A stretch of 55,181 nt of DNA from Intoshia linei (lineage: Eukaryota > Orthonectida > Rhopaluridae), in contig LWCA01000099.1 of the NCBI GenBank assembly GCA_001642005.1, positions 1 through 55,181 of the forward strand, in the 5' to 3' direction. Below, piece by piece: positions 1-11,300 of this stretch. The notes beneath the pieces are model-generated. The model had not been told where the DNA came from and searched no databases. It saw only the letters and a list, made by a program, of their open reading frames with translations. The translations under genes were made by a program, and so were the position numbers. Every line of letters starts with the position of its first letter. Position 1 is the stretch's first letter.

Positions 1-1830
1 AGTATTTTCTGAAATGCTGGCCAATTCTTTTCCATTTAATATATTTGTTTTTTTGGGAACAAATAGGATGTAATTCAAATCATTCTCATATTTTAGTTTA
101 GTATCAGAAAATTTTATAATTGGTTCGCATTTGAATTCCCGTTTTTCTGTTCTTTTTATTTTGGATGGATGAATATTAATCATTTCGACTATATTTGATA
201 CTCTACCAACATTACAATCTGTATTACTTTGTTATTAAAAAAACTCTTTATCTTCCATACAAATAAATAAATTGGTTTTAATGTCGAATAATTTTCTCCA
301 TAAATTTTTAATATTTAATTTTTTGTTTTCCTCCTTTTTTTGTATTGTAATATTTATACATTTTAATGCAGGTATTTTCTTATTAATTTTCTTATAACCT
401 GTCTTATATCTTGATGAGGAATACTACATTTTTTTCACAAATTTATTAATTCAGTAGCAATTATTTTAACTGTTGATACAGCCTTTTGATATTTCAATAA
501 ATAGTGATAGCGTCCTAAAATATCAGCATTTGTAGCAAGACTGCTTTTCAAACAGAGAGGTTGATCAATAAAATTTCCATATGCACGGATTTTTGACATT
601 ATAACGATATTCAATTAAATTAAAAATAAATTATTGTTGTATGCTCAATAAACTTTTTAAACTTCAACTCAAATTTACAAAAAATAGTTAAACCAATAAA
701 ATTTTAAAAAAATTAATAAATATTAGTTACGATGAACGATAATATGTTTAAAACTTTAAGGGCATAGCCCCAACGTTTTTTTAAAAAACTGTAAAGCAAG
801 ATTAGGTGCAAATTGAAGACACAAAAATTGCTCATAAGATGAGTGGGTGTACTTTTGATATCAAATTTTGACTTACACCCCTAGTATACATACATTAGGG
901 TGTTTCAAAAAGTAGAAATTTTGCGAGTTTTTTGTTGAGGTAGGAAAAATTAAGCTAGTATTCATATTTTCGTAAAATTTATATTTAAAAATTGTAGATT
1001 ACTATGTAAAAATGACAATTTTTACAAAAGTTCAAAAGAAAGGGGTTTGCATATTTTCTTGTAAAGTATTCAAATTTTTTCGAAATTTTTAATTATATAA
1101 GTTCAATTTTTAAATGGCATCCATTATTAATTCTTTCCTCAAATTCATCAAATTTCTTGACCTTTCTTTGAGAATATTTAGTTTTGATAATGTTCTCTCG
1201 TAAAATTTCATTTGTTAGTCGAACATTTAGTTTTGGTTTAGAACTATATTTAGGTTTATTTAAGAACCCAATGCATTTTGAATTTCCATGAAGCGAAGTC
1301 ACTAATTTTTAGTAGCATTTTGATTGGGAATTTATAGATACGCTGTTTCCATGCTTCAAATCATAAATCCACAATAAAATCACAACATATTTCTAAACCG
1401 TTATCCGTACAACCAAGAATATACGCTTTCAAAGCTAAATTAGCATGTATGTTCCATCTAGAACTTGAGAGATTTGGAAATTTATTAAATTTTATTTTTA
1501 GTTTATTTCTAGAAACTTTTAACATTTTATAGGAATTAACTAATTTTTCTAATTCAGCATAATCGCCTCTACACCAAATAGTGCTTTGTGGTACATCAAT
1601 TTCTCCTACGTATTATTGACTAAGGTTGTCATAATTCGACATTAACCATGATACAAATGAGTAGTTAAAGTTTGGACTTAATGTAAAAGGGTCAAATATT
1701 CCATCCATGTATATTCTAAGGAGTCTATCCAATATATGGCGTTGGTACCCATAATACTCCACTTTTGTATTAAAAACATTATCATTGAGCATTTTTACAA
1801 CTCTATTTTTTTTGCTTTTTTCAATAAACT
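1..1830 (-). pseudogene. Decayed coding sequence, unrecognised (mobile-element-like)
   Basis: Two blocks of protein-like sequence read on the minus strand. Block 1, about 600 down to 1, starts MSKIRAYGNFIDQPL and continues with LGRYHYLLKYQKAVSTVK. It is broken by a stop (TGA where Trp fits, ...ELINL*KKC) and needs at least one frame change to go on through WRKLFDIKTNLFICMED. Block 2, about 1790 down to 1093, reads VEYYGYQRHILDRLL and later SSRWNIHANLALKAY, with in-frame TAA and TGA before an open tail ending at 1093. The breaks are not at GT...AG junctions of the short-intron type seen elsewhere in the window, so decay is more likely than splicing. I do not recognise the family. A transposon or integrated-element protein is possible from its position and decay, but no catalytic motif is visible. 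Confidence 0.4.
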
Positions 1831-2395
1831 AACTGAGAAATCATAAAATGAAAACTTTAAACTTCAAGACTGGTTTTTTTTAATAAAAATTAGAAATATT
1901 AATATCATTCTGTAGAAAATTAAGCGGCGCTCATTTTCTATATATGTCATTTTTATATTAGAAAAATGAAATAACCCTAATATACAATGTATATTATAAA
2001 TATGTACGTCCCACATAAAAATTATATGGAGCTTACTGCTGGCTCTCCACAGTCATGATAATGATGCTAGTCATTTTAAATTAAAACTTAAAGGAATTTC
2101 TGTACTTGAGAAAAATTTCAGTCCGTTAACCAGGAATTAACCTGCGATATACATATATGTATATCGTCATACATTTTTTGGAAAACTAATTTTTATTAAA
2201 AGGGACCAAGATATGAAAAATTATCTAAAAAAAAGTATTGTGTATAATTGATATAATTATATATTATTTCGTCAGATTCTCTACTATTCCAAAATTATAA
2301 AAATCCTAACATTCACAAACTAATGAGAGAATGATGTACAATGCATAATGTATATTGTACAATGTACATATATTTGAAAATACATGTATAATTTT
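1831..2395. other. Gene-free AT-rich stretch
   Basis: Very AT-rich, no convincing coding sequence or RNA gene. It must contain, or lie downstream of, the unseen 5' exons of the laminin-G gene that begins to be readable at 2396. A short readable stretch near 2275 (ILYYSK) could be part of the missing first half of LamG domain 1, but it has no usable splice donor and I do not claim it. Confidence 0.4.
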
Positions 2396-5300
2396 AGCTT
2401 CGACTATAAAAATTATCATATAGTTGTTGAAACTGATAATTCTGTGATTATGAATAATTGGAATAAACTGTCTATAGAAATAAAAAACGAAAACGCCTTT
2501 ATGCGTTTAAATATAGGACCCATCGCTCACAATAGCAAATATGTAATTTCCTATTAATTTTCAAAGTGTTTAGTGTTTATCAGTGACTGCGAAAAGTACA
2601 GAAAAATGATTAAATATTATACATCAATATAAATTAAAAATATATGTAGGTATGATAATAATCATGTATGATATTATTAATAAATTATAACAGTAAGGTT
2701 TATACATTGTGAAAAATTTTAACTGTTATAACAATTATAGATTTTTCTATTTTTTTTTAATTAGTAATGGGACATTTCCTAATATAAAAACGATTCTGAT
2801 ACTCAAAAATATTGAAAAACTTATAAATTAATAACTGAATTAAAACTAATGAATAAATTACCAGTTAACTCTTCAATCGAAAAAGCACATGCTCAACTTT
2901 CAAAAAAAATATAGAAATATACACACTGGTTCGATTATATTAATACGTAAATTCTAAAACAGAATCTTAAATTAAAAAATTTTCAAGTTTCTTTTCTGAC
3001 CGTGTTGCAGAACTTAATTAAGAACATGCAACATATCAGAAAATTTCATCTTATAGCGGCCCATCAATTTGAAATCGTTTTCTAGATTACAAATAAACCA
3101 TACTGGTATATTATAATACATTTAAGTGTAAAAAACAAACATGTGTATTACTTACATTGTACATTATATTATTTATAGTGTTAACCCAGTGCTTCCAAAA
3201 TGGTGCGCCGGCAGCTGAATCTCATTTTTTTAAAAATTCGATTATTTATTTTAACGATCTATTATTTAAAATTATAAAAATGTCCATTTAATACATAGTC
3301 GGCAATCAGTGACCCACAGTAAATGTGTAAATTATTTATTTTTAAATTTTTGAACTTTTAAACACTTTTCTACCATAATTGGCTCATTTTAATGATTTTA
3401 ACTCTGAATTTTCAGATCTCCCTGTATATTATTTTGTTGAATATACTAGAACCGTTTCTCTTCAGTTAAAATTAAAATTCATGTGTAAATTTTATAAAAC
3501 GAGCCCAGTATAATTTTTTGATAAAAAAGTGGCCCACGAGATGCAAAAAGTTTCCGACCACTGATTTAATGTTTAAAGTACATACATTTTATAAATACAC
3601 TTAAACAAACTTTAATATATTTTTCTGTAATTATAATTATTTCAAAATTTTCATTATAAAAAAAATTATAAAATATTGCATTTCAGGGAACCTTATTAAA
3701 AATGTTCGAGAACGACTGTGATAATACATATTTACAAAAATATAAATATATTTAATGTATATAATGCGCGGAAATTTTTGTATTTATATTTTGGTGCGCC
3801 GCGAACATAAACAGTTTATGAAGCACTGTGTTAACTGTTAACTAGATCTAAGAGTTCGGAAAAATGTATATTCAATTTAATGAATTTAGCGTTTAATTAA
3901 AAGTAAAAGTTTACCAGAATACTATTCTTTAATACCCGGTTTGTATATTGGAGGGTTCAACAATATTAAATTTATTCAAAATCTTCTTTCAATAAGACAT
4001 GTGGCTTACAAAGGATGTGTAAGCCTAGTACAAATCAATAAATTAAACATGTACAATCTTTGGTATAATGCCAAAAGCACCGAGAATGTTGGTATAAAAT
4101 ATATTTTATTTTTAATTTGAAAATTGTAAATTCTATCCAGCCTTACTAAAGAATCTACTCAAATAGAGCAATGTTTCTAAGCATATTTTTAATATATACA
4201 AGGTAGTCAACAGAGTTCCATCTAATGCTTTTTAATTTAAATATATTATTTCATCTAACTCGGTTTTTCTGAGAAATGCAGCAAACTTATTTTTTCAACG
4301 TAAAAATTATACATTAAGGCGTCTCATAAAAAATAAATAATCATATTTTAAAAAAAAATAATTTTTTTAACATCGAAATAAGGAGGAAAATTAGATAGTT
4401 GACCCTATTTTTTATTACTAGTATCGTATTGAATTTTATGGTCGTCTTTTCGTCATATTTAACCTAGAGTTGAATTGGCGGCCAAACCAAATTAATTTAA
4501 AAGTTTAGTATTTATTTACACGTTACTTATGTTAAATTTAAAACTTTATATATATAATATAGTCCAAGTCCTTATTAACGGAATTTTTGTTAGCGGAAAT
4601 TCCATTTTAACTAAATTGATTTTTTGTTTGGAGATTTGTATGAACTAAAAATTCCAAAATTTTATCTCTAAACCTCTATAATCTATTTTTAATGACTATC
4701 ATAAATATAAACTCACTTTTTAAATAATTACAAGTCAATTTATTACGTTTTTTATTAAATTTTTAATAGATATTACATTAGATGACGTCAATTAGAAATA
4801 ATTACTATCATTGCGGAAATATTATTTTATTTGTGTAAATAATTTAAAATTTATAAAAATTTTTATGGACCCAAAAAATTGCTGTGGACCAAGGGTCTAC
4901 AAGGACCTGTTGAGTATATTTTGTGTATATTACGTGGTAATGTATTATTCGAACACTCATAATAACAATAAATATGACCATTTAATGGTTTTTATTTAAA
5001 AAAATTAAATTCCGTTAACAAGTACAATATTATAGGGAAAATTCCATATTAACGGAATTTCCAAATTTTCACTTCCGTTAATAAAGACTTATACGGTATA
5101 TAAATATTTAAAGGAACTTGCCATCAAGACACATTTTTTTTTGAAATGATGGATAAAAATTCTAAAAAAAATTGTACAAAAAACACGTCAATTTACTCAA
5201 AAAGATTAGAAAAATGTACATGTATGATGGGATATATTGGATCCAACTGTGAAAAAAGTATTACATCTATATATTAATAATTTTTTTGGTATGTCATTAA

Positions 5301-7895
5301 TGTTTCTGAACAGTCGCACAATATGACTAAGATGACTAAATACCTACCCTGATTAATGTTAAATAATTAAAAATAAATATTTAGAAGTAAAAATAACAAA
5401 TCCATATTTTAACGGAAAATCTACAAATCTGTGTATCACATTCGATAACATTTCAACACTGGAAAATATCTACTATTTTCAGTTTGACATTAAATTGATG
5501 GAATTAAAAAATAGTGTTATTTTCACAATGTGGAGTCATTTGAAAAATAATACACATATAATTGTTTCTGTTCAAGATAATTGCCTAATACTCAACGTGA
5601 AAAACCCAAATAATTTAATAAAGTAATATAAAATAAAATTATATAAATATTTACTTGTATAATATGCTACGAGATTTTTGTTTGTGTGTGTGTTCCACTT
5701 TATTTAAATAACTACCCGTCTTAGAATTTTATAAAATCCACATTTTAATTACAGTTTTTTCCGGGGGTGTTCGCAAACATACTTTCAACCTCCCAAACTC
5801 ACATCTTACAGGTCAAAAACCCCAATTATCCTTTTTTTTGAAATTCAAACGAGTTAAAGAAATTCAAAAAATATATACGCTGATACGGATTTTAAAATTA
5901 TAAACATTATCATAAATTTAAATTTAAAAAAATTATATCTTCAGGGCCAAAACCCTAAATTACCCTTGTTTTTATAAAAAAAGCCCTAGAATTTAAAAAA
6001 ATTACAGGTGGTACAATTGTATCCTGTTAACACACACAAAAAATTTCAATCCGAATAAGTGATGACTTGACGGTCAAAAAAGTATTTTAGTATTCATATA
6101 TTTTTTTTCCGAAACATTTTATTAACAACACTAAATTAAAAACAAGTAAATTAAAACAAAAAATGTGAAATAATTAAATAATTGATTTTTAAGTTAGATT
6201 TTCAACGTGAATTTATTTTTTAAGTATAATAAAAATGTGTCCTCGGCAGATCTAAATCCTGGTGTACGTACTACATAACAGTCAACCTAGTTATAATATA
6301 AAACCCAAAATGAATGAGTCAGAATCAAAAATTTGACAAGCCCTAGAAATAATATAATAGCAATAGGTAATAAAATATTATATTATGAATATAAAAATGA
6401 ACTGTCACACTATGATCAAGAATTGAACTTTATACTTGAAAAAAATCTAAATTTTCCCCATAAACTAAAATCCAATTCAAACCATCCTGTAAATTTAATT
6501 TTTTAGCTTAAATAATAATTGTGAATAGATATTCAAAAAAATTAAAAGAAAAGACATGGTACAATGTATTAATTCTATTATCAGAAAATGAAATTGTAGT
6601 AAAACTGAATTTTATCAAAATTATACAATACCGCATTTATAAAATGATTATATCAACCTACAAAATTTGTATGGGACAAGTAAATTTGAACCAAAAAAAA
6701 TCAGATAGAAACGATGAAAACCATCCTCAAAAATTGAAAATATTCCAAAACTTTACACCAATGCATGCATGCGTTCAAAATGTATTAAAAAAACTTTTAT
6801 TTCATAATTTAAAATTTAACCGATTAAATTAAATTCTAGATTCACTGGAATGATGCCAACTTGCTAAATAATTCAAACAATAAAAGCATAATAGGACAAG
6901 ACGTCACAAATTGCCAACACCAGTGTAACCACGATAAAATGTGTAACATTTTGGGTAAAAATACTGGAAATTGCGTGTACAGCCTAGATCAATTTCAGTG
7001 TAATTGTCGATTTGGGTATAATGGAAAATATTGTGAAATTGGTAAAATTTTAATATTTACTAACCCTCATGAAAAATCAATTTCATCAAATGATAAACTA
7101 ATTCATTTTAACCATACCACAATAATACTTTTGTGCAGTGTCGTTTTCGTAAAAGTTTGGTACAATTAAGACAGTAACATCCAGTTTTGTAACGGTATAT
7201 TTTAGAATCAAAATCATCAAATTACATATATTTTTGGAAAAATAGTTTTTTAAAATTATCAAATCCTGAAATTTTACAGTAATACAACCATTTTAATATA
7301 TACTGAAAATATTTACAGATATATCTCGAATAAGCACTGTATACTTGATCTACATGTCAACTTTATGACCATGCGAGACAGAGGAATTATTTACTTACTA
7401 AAAAGTAAAAATTCTCTAAAATACATCATGATATCTATATATAATGGACACTTGATATATACATATCAAGCAGAAAACGTAAAAAAATATATAATTGTGC
7501 ACTCTCAAAAAATAATCAAATACGAGTGGAATTCTCTAAATATATACTGGTACCTTAAAATCAATTTATTAATGTTATATAAAACATTTAGTAAAAGTAA
7601 TCATATTTTGATTAGACTGAACAACAGAATAACAAAATTGAAAATTCAAATGAACCACGATATAATTTTTTACATAGGTTATCATCAAAAAATTTAAACG
7701 TTAAAATTGATTTCATTATTTGTAGGTGGAGTCAGCTCTTTTCTACAAAAAAAATTGGGATTAAAATATAATCAAGGATTATGTGGAAAAATGAAAAATT
7801 TTTACATAAACAATAATTACACTAATGATAAAGTTTTAAATGAAATAAAAATATTTAATATGGCAGATACGACACAAAATATAAACATTGTTTAA
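2396..7895 (+). CDS. Laminin-G/EGF repeat protein (agrin/perlecan/eyes-shut-like), 5' incomplete
   Basis: Multi-exon extracellular protein with the order LamG1-EGF-LamG2-EGF-LamG3. LamG1: exon 2396-2555 (FDYKNYHIVVETD, then NNWNKLSIEI) and exon 3890-about 4105, with the domain-closing PGLYIGGF and YKGCVSLVQINKL. EGF1: about 5112-5250, ending CTCMMGYIGSNCEK. LamG2: about 5382-5625 (NPYFNGKS...YYFQFDIKL) and about 6527-6781 (TWYNVLILLSENEIVVKL, HACVQN). A 58-nt intron (6782-6839) leads to EGF2, DVTNCQHQCNHDKMC to FGYNGKYCEI. LamG3: about 7321-7687 (LDLHVNFMTMRDRGIIYLL), a short intron, then GGVSSFLQKK...GLCGKMKNFYIN. Alternating LamG and EGF domains are known from agrin, perlecan and eyes shut, which bind glycans or matrix. 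No signal peptide was found because the start is missing. One splice near 7020-7320 is unresolved. The gene converges on the DEPDC1-like gene. Family confident, orthology not. Confidence 0.7.
3187..3828. mobile_element. hAT-like non-autonomous element (642 bp) in LamG intron
   Basis: Ends are inverted: CAGTGCTTC at the left and GAAGCACTG at the right, with further matching GGTGCGCCG-type sequence inside both ends. Flanks are an 8-bp target duplication with one mismatch: TGTTAACC (3179-3186) and TGTTAACT (3829-3836). The 8-bp duplication and CA...TG ends are typical of hAT transposons. No transposase is left. A second, smaller MITE-A copy is nested inside. Confidence 0.75.
3298..3563. mobile_element. 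MITE-A copy 1, nested in the 3187-3828 element
   Basis: Starts near CGGCAATCAGTG and ends near GTTTCCGACCACTG. Its interior (for example CTAGAACCGTTTCTCT and the GTGGCCCACGAGATGC region) matches the copies at 10472-11475, 30564-30832 and 43507-43655. It interrupts the larger hAT-like element and is therefore younger than it. Confidence 0.6.
5655..6310 (+). repeat. Dispersed repeat R3 copy 1 (LamG intron)
   Basis: About 450 bp of core repeat running from ATATGCTACGAGATTTTT through TTATAAAATCCACATTT, CAAACTCACATCTTACAG and CCTGTTAACACACAC to TTTTTTTCCGAAACATTTT, followed by a side segment with CCTCGGCAGATCTAAATCC. It is shared, with about 80% similarity by eye, with copies at 35845-36310 (+) and 47045-47525 (-), and partially with 9605-9960, 42140-42425, 44030-44260 and 51790-51975. 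No ORF, no clear terminal inverted repeats. Class unknown; a Helitron-like or other non-autonomous element is possible. Confidence 0.6.
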
Positions 7896-8073
7896 AATAA
7901 AACTTACATTATCAATTTATTGTATAATTTGAGTATTTTAAATGGATTTCGAGTACAATACATTTCATATGTATTGGGGTGATTCACTCGAAACTAAATA
8001 AAAATATTAAACATTACAAAGGAAAACATGAAAATGTATACAAAATTTGAATCTAAGTTCGGTTTTTCGTTAA

Positions 8074-8265
8074 TTGTTTAACCAAAAAAAAAAAAACCCA
8101 TTTTTTAATAATTTACATGTTCAATTAAAGGGAAATAACTTATATATTCCTTTAATGATTGGAAAAATAAATCTTAAATGTTCCTTTTATAATTTCTTTA
8201 AAAATTCCATACAAACTACAAAATACGAAATAAACGATCATTTTCTAGATAATGGAATTAGATGA
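8074..8265 (+). other. Short ORF downstream of LamG gene, unassigned
   Basis: An open frame of about 60 codons (HVQLKGNNLYIPLMIGKINL...) lies between the stop at 7893-7895 and the end of the convergent DEPDC1-like gene. It could be a last exon of the laminin-G gene reached by alternative or unseen splicing, or chance. It begins right after a 13-A homopolymer, which weakens the frame upstream. There is no recognisable domain. Confidence 0.2.
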
Positions 8266-8315
8266 CACATCTGCATATTGTCAATTAATTAGTCTATTTT
8301 TAATTCAAAATAAAT

Positions 8316-11300
8316 TTAAACCATTTTTATTTTGACCATTTTTTCTTGAAAAGTAATAATATTATTATCAATAATAGAATCTAAAAGCATAATTAACGAC
8401 ATTGTTGTATTTTTTTGTCGTTCTTGTTCAAACTCTTGTGGACAAATTTGTTGACAATAACTCCAAATATTGTCTTTTAAGTCCGTTTTAGATTTAGATT
8501 TTTTTTTAAATTCCTCGTCGTCTTCTTTTAAAGTCTTTTTTGAGCGAATTCTCTTTTGAAGGGGTTCATAAATAGTAAAAATTGAATGACACTTTCTAAC
8601 AATAACATCGATAAATAATCTCAAAACACATGGTTCGATTTCTTCAACACAACTGATTTTATCGAAAAATAACAGCATACACCACCCGAGAAACTAAATT
8701 AAAAATGTAATGCATAATTTATTAATTATTTGTAGACCCACAATTTTTAAAATGGGATACACAGCTGTATAATATACAAAGAGCCGAACCTACCATACCT
8801 CAAATAGAAACAAAAACTAAATGTTTTGCAAATGATATGTAACGTCATACACTCTAACCACCTCTCCATGGCTCTGAACTTGCAATTGAAATTTGACATT
8901 TAATGATATTTTTTTAAAGACCGATTTTGAAAACATGAAAAAATAAGTTTCAATTTAAAAATTTCTTGAAAAAAATTTTCCTCTCCCAGAATAGGTGTCG
9001 GCTTTAAGAATAAATCTGTTAAAAAATTAAATATTACTTCAGCATTATTATCATGCAACGAATATGAATCTGATACCATGTAGTGAGATACAATGTCCAA
9101 TATTGAATATGCTCGGTTTCTTTCTTCAATGCTTAGAGATACTAATATTAGTTGAAGGTAAGACGTTATATTTTCATCAATCAAATATAACAATAACACA
9201 TCAGACAATGTGGATTCTGTTTGATTATTTGTCTTTGGCTAAAATATCAATTTAATCAATTCTTTAAAAATAAGTGGCTCCACGAAACAATATAATATTA
9301 GATTAAAATTCACACCTCGAAAAAATATTTAAATAATAAACTTTACCAATTTAAGACGTTGAAAACCATCAAATTGAGATTCAGAAATTATAGAAACTAT
9401 ATCCTTTTGACCGAAATCAATAAAACTCATTGAAGCAAGTTGTTTCATGTTTTTTCCACTCTTTTTCAGATTTCGGCGTACATTATTGATAGAAGTACGT
9501 TCAGTATTAAAACCATTCTCATCTAAAATATAATCATCATTTTAGATACATGATTCTCAACTCTTTTCTACTACTACATGTACTACATTACCCACAATAT
9601 TTTTATAATGTGAATTTAAATGTCTTAAAATTTTATAAAGTCCACATTTCTATTACAGTTTTTTTTCGAGTGTAAAAGTAAGATAAATTTCAAACTCCCA
9701 AACTCACATCTTACAGGTCAAAAAGCCCAATTATCCTTTTTTTTGAAAATCAAACGAGTTGGAGAATTTAAAAAAATATACACTCTTACTATACTATACA
9801 AAATACTAAAAACTTTTTTAAGGTTTCGATTAATGATAATGCTTATGATTTTAATAACTATCAAAGAATGTATGTTTTTTTAAAATTTTGGGTTTATTTA
9901 ATTTTTAAAAAAAGAGCAAATTGGGTTTTTGACGCTCAAGAACTAAATTTTAATAAATAAAACTTAATTAAAACCACAAATTTCGCGATTACTCATGATA
10001 TATATCAAATTACCCACATATATGGAAAAAATTGTTTTAAATACATGCTTCTCAAAAACTTTTTACTTTTATTTATTAAACCAGTAATGTTCAACTTTTT
10101 TAACATGTGAATATCTGAAATTTAGTTCATCAGTAGTATACAAGATAATTCTGTATATTAAGTTCGCAAGTTACGACTCGCGGGCAAAGTCTGATCTTAT
10201 TTTATTGAGGTTACTAATATAATCAAAATTTAAAAAAATTAAATAACATTAGTACCAATAAAAATCAAATCACAATTGTTTTTTTTTGATTGAACAAATT
10301 CTAAAATTGACTTGAACTTTTTGAAGAATCTCATACAAGTACAAAAAATGCAAAAACATTGTTTTAGATATTCTACCCTACCCAAAAAAATTACCAATCC
10401 ATGTTTTACATCAGATAACCTCAACCATTTAAAATTACATTGTAGGTTACTAATTTTTTAATGCAGTAGACTAGGGGTCTGCAACCAGTGCCGACAGAAT
10501 AATTTTGGTGGTCCTTTAAGTAGATATGCCAATTTTTCATTAATTTCTTTCATTTTCTTTAATATTAATTTTGGGTGTCTACTTAAATCCAACCATTTTT
10601 AATAAAAATCATAATTTACCAACACTAAAAGGAAAAATCCAGTTTTACCAACCCTAAAAGAAAAAATTCGGTTTTAAAAATCCTTTAGAGAAAATTCCAG
10701 TGTTACCAACCTTAAAACGAAAATTTTAGTTTTACCAACCTTTAAGGGAAAAATCCAGTTGTACAGAATTGCGGAGTATCCCATAAAAACTCAATATCAC
10801 AAACACAACAAAATGAAGTTCTCAAATAGAAACATTAGTGATAAACAAGTTATCCTGGAAGAATCAGATTCAATCAAAGTTTTCACGTGAAACCAACAGT
10901 TAACCCATATGGTGGAACTACTAAGGGTTTCCATAGTTTTTTAATATGCCTTGCCTTCGTCAGTCGTAATTATTTAAATTATACACTGTTTACCTTTCTT
11001 TTTGCATGTCTGTTTCAAAAAATTCAGCCCTTCAAGCATGCTGTTTGCATTTTTTTTCACATAAAAGTTTGTTAAAAGTGAGTTTTCCCATAAGGGTTGG
11101 TATTATTGGGATTTTTCCCTTAAAGGTTGGTAAAACTGGAATTTTCCCTAAAGAGCTTTTAAAACCGAATTTTTCTATTAAAGGTTGCTAAAAGTGGGTT
11201 TTCCCATAAGGGTTGGTAAAATTTGGATTTTTCTTTAGTGGTTTGTAAAAGTGGATTTTTAATAAAAATGGTTGGGTTTAAGAATATTCTCATTAATTAT

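Noticed and set aside
1-1830. Altered genetic code (TGA or TAA read as amino acid)
   Set aside because: All intact genes in the window use TAA and TGA as ordinary stops and TGG for Trp; the in-frame stops here also come with frame shifts.
10887-11191. Two ~60-codon open frames
   Set aside because: They lie inside the foldback arms and result from the 29-bp repeat being free of stops in those frames.
10555-11300. 29-bp direct repeats as a CRISPR array
   Set aside because: There are no unique spacers, units are contiguous and diverged, half are inverted, and the genome is eukaryotic.
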